Source: JAZQLP01 sp045629205
GTDB taxonomy: Bacteria; Bacillota; Clostridia; Oscillospirales; UBA644
Length of the DNA: 5,356 bases
Direction of reading: 5' to 3'
Assembly (NCBI GenBank): GCA_045629205.1
Contig: JAZQQT010000098.1
Location: 1 to 5,356, forward strand
Shown: positions 5,001 to 5,356 of the stretch, in pieces
Layout of the letters: every line of letters begins with the position of its first letter
Position numbering within the stretch: position 1 is the stretch's first letter
Program-made: the position numbers and the translations under genes
The notes under the pieces: model-generated
The model's database searches: none
What the model was told of the DNA's origin: nothing
Seen by the model: the letters and a program-made list of their open reading frames with translations, nothing else

Positions 5001-5356
5001 TCAATCTAATGAATTAATATATGAGAGCAAAAAACCATAAGAAAGAAAAAATAAACCATTGTAATACCAACCATAATCTTCAGATAAATCAACGAAATCA
5101 TTCCAAGGAGTAACAGCAAAATACCCTGCAAATTGTGTATATTCACCTCTATTTGCCAATTGCGGATCAATAATTAATTGATCCGAATCATCACGATTTG
5201 TTATTGGATTGATTCCTTTTTTATGTGACCACAAACCGTTTGAATCCTGTCTATACCAATGATATCCATCATAAAATAAAACTAATGCAACTTTATATGT
5301 TCCTAATGGGCAAACATCAAATTATCCTATTGGCATAAATGTGATTGTATCACCAA
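5001..5356 (-). pseudogene. HWYRQ-motif secreted-type protein, C-terminal part, interrupted by TAA (runs off window)
   Basis: Read from the right edge, the frame gives GDTITFMPIG, a TAA at 5324-5322, then a coherent protein to the TGA at 5001. The part after the stop has no ATG and no start codon until a TTG at 5234, which lacks a ribosome binding site. Protein-like sequence fills that gap (CPLGTYKVALVLFYDGYHWYRQDSNG). The simplest reading is one gene, starting beyond the window, broken by a nonsense change. Visible motifs are KVALVLFYDGYHWYRQ, LWSHKKG, IIDPQLANRGEY and FAGYFAVTPWN. From memory, the HWYRQ-x-DG-x-WSHK-G-x-T-DP-x-VTP pattern recurs in uncharacterised, often secreted Firmicutes proteins. 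The histidine could be catalytic, but I cannot assign an activity. The tail is hydrophobic (LFFLSYGFLLSYI). The alternatives are a sequencing error at the stop or a separate short ORF. The gene is AT-rich like the lipoprotein gene after it. Confidence 0.6.

Overview
The window looks like a piece of a Clostridia (Firmicutes) chromosome, probably an Oscillospiraceae/Ruminococcaceae-type anaerobe or an uncultured relative. This rests on strong Shine-Dalgarno sites, an iron-alcohol dehydrogenase beside an aldehyde dehydrogenase, a zinc-ribbon/DnaJ pair and a TIGR04076-type protein of a kind I recall from such genomes, and a modular GTGAAATA hairpin repeat. The genus cannot be fixed from the sequence alone.

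Layout. (1) 1-2433, + strand, visibly GC-richer: the 3' part of an iron-dependent alcohol dehydrogenase gene runs off the left edge. It is followed 6 bases later by an ALDH3-like aldehyde dehydrogenase. The two are probably one transcript that interconverts an alcohol, its aldehyde and its acid. (2) 2489-3664, + strand, intermediate composition: a two-TM zinc-ribbon protein gene and a J-domain/TPR-like/TM protein gene lie 9 bases apart. This looks like a membrane-anchored co-chaperone module of unknown client. (3) 3665-4007: a non-coding convergent region. Its two best intrinsic terminators are 'crossed': the one suited to the + strand lies next to the minus-strand gene, and the one suited to the minus strand lies nearer the + gene. 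(4) 4008-4322, minus strand: a small Cys-rich TIGR04076-type protein gene with a near-consensus sigma-A promoter (TTGAAC, 17 bp, TATAAT) and a strong ribosome binding site. Together these set a start well inside the longest ORF. (5) 4323-4453: an array of short hairpins separated by GTGAAATA boxes and bounded by 8-bp terminal inverted repeats. It abuts the -35 box of that promoter. (6) 4472-5356, minus strand, strikingly AT-rich: a putative lipoprotein gene preceded by the C-terminal part of a secreted-looking protein with an HWYRQ motif. The latter's frame is interrupted by an in-frame TAA near the right edge, so it is probably a pseudogene.

No tRNA, rRNA, CRISPR array, complete insertion sequence or replication origin is seen. 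I do not see a clear new defence or biosynthetic system. The least-explained parts are the HWYRQ/lipoprotein pair, the GTGAAATA hairpin array and the zinc-ribbon/DnaJ pair. All family assignments are from reading motifs, not from database searches.
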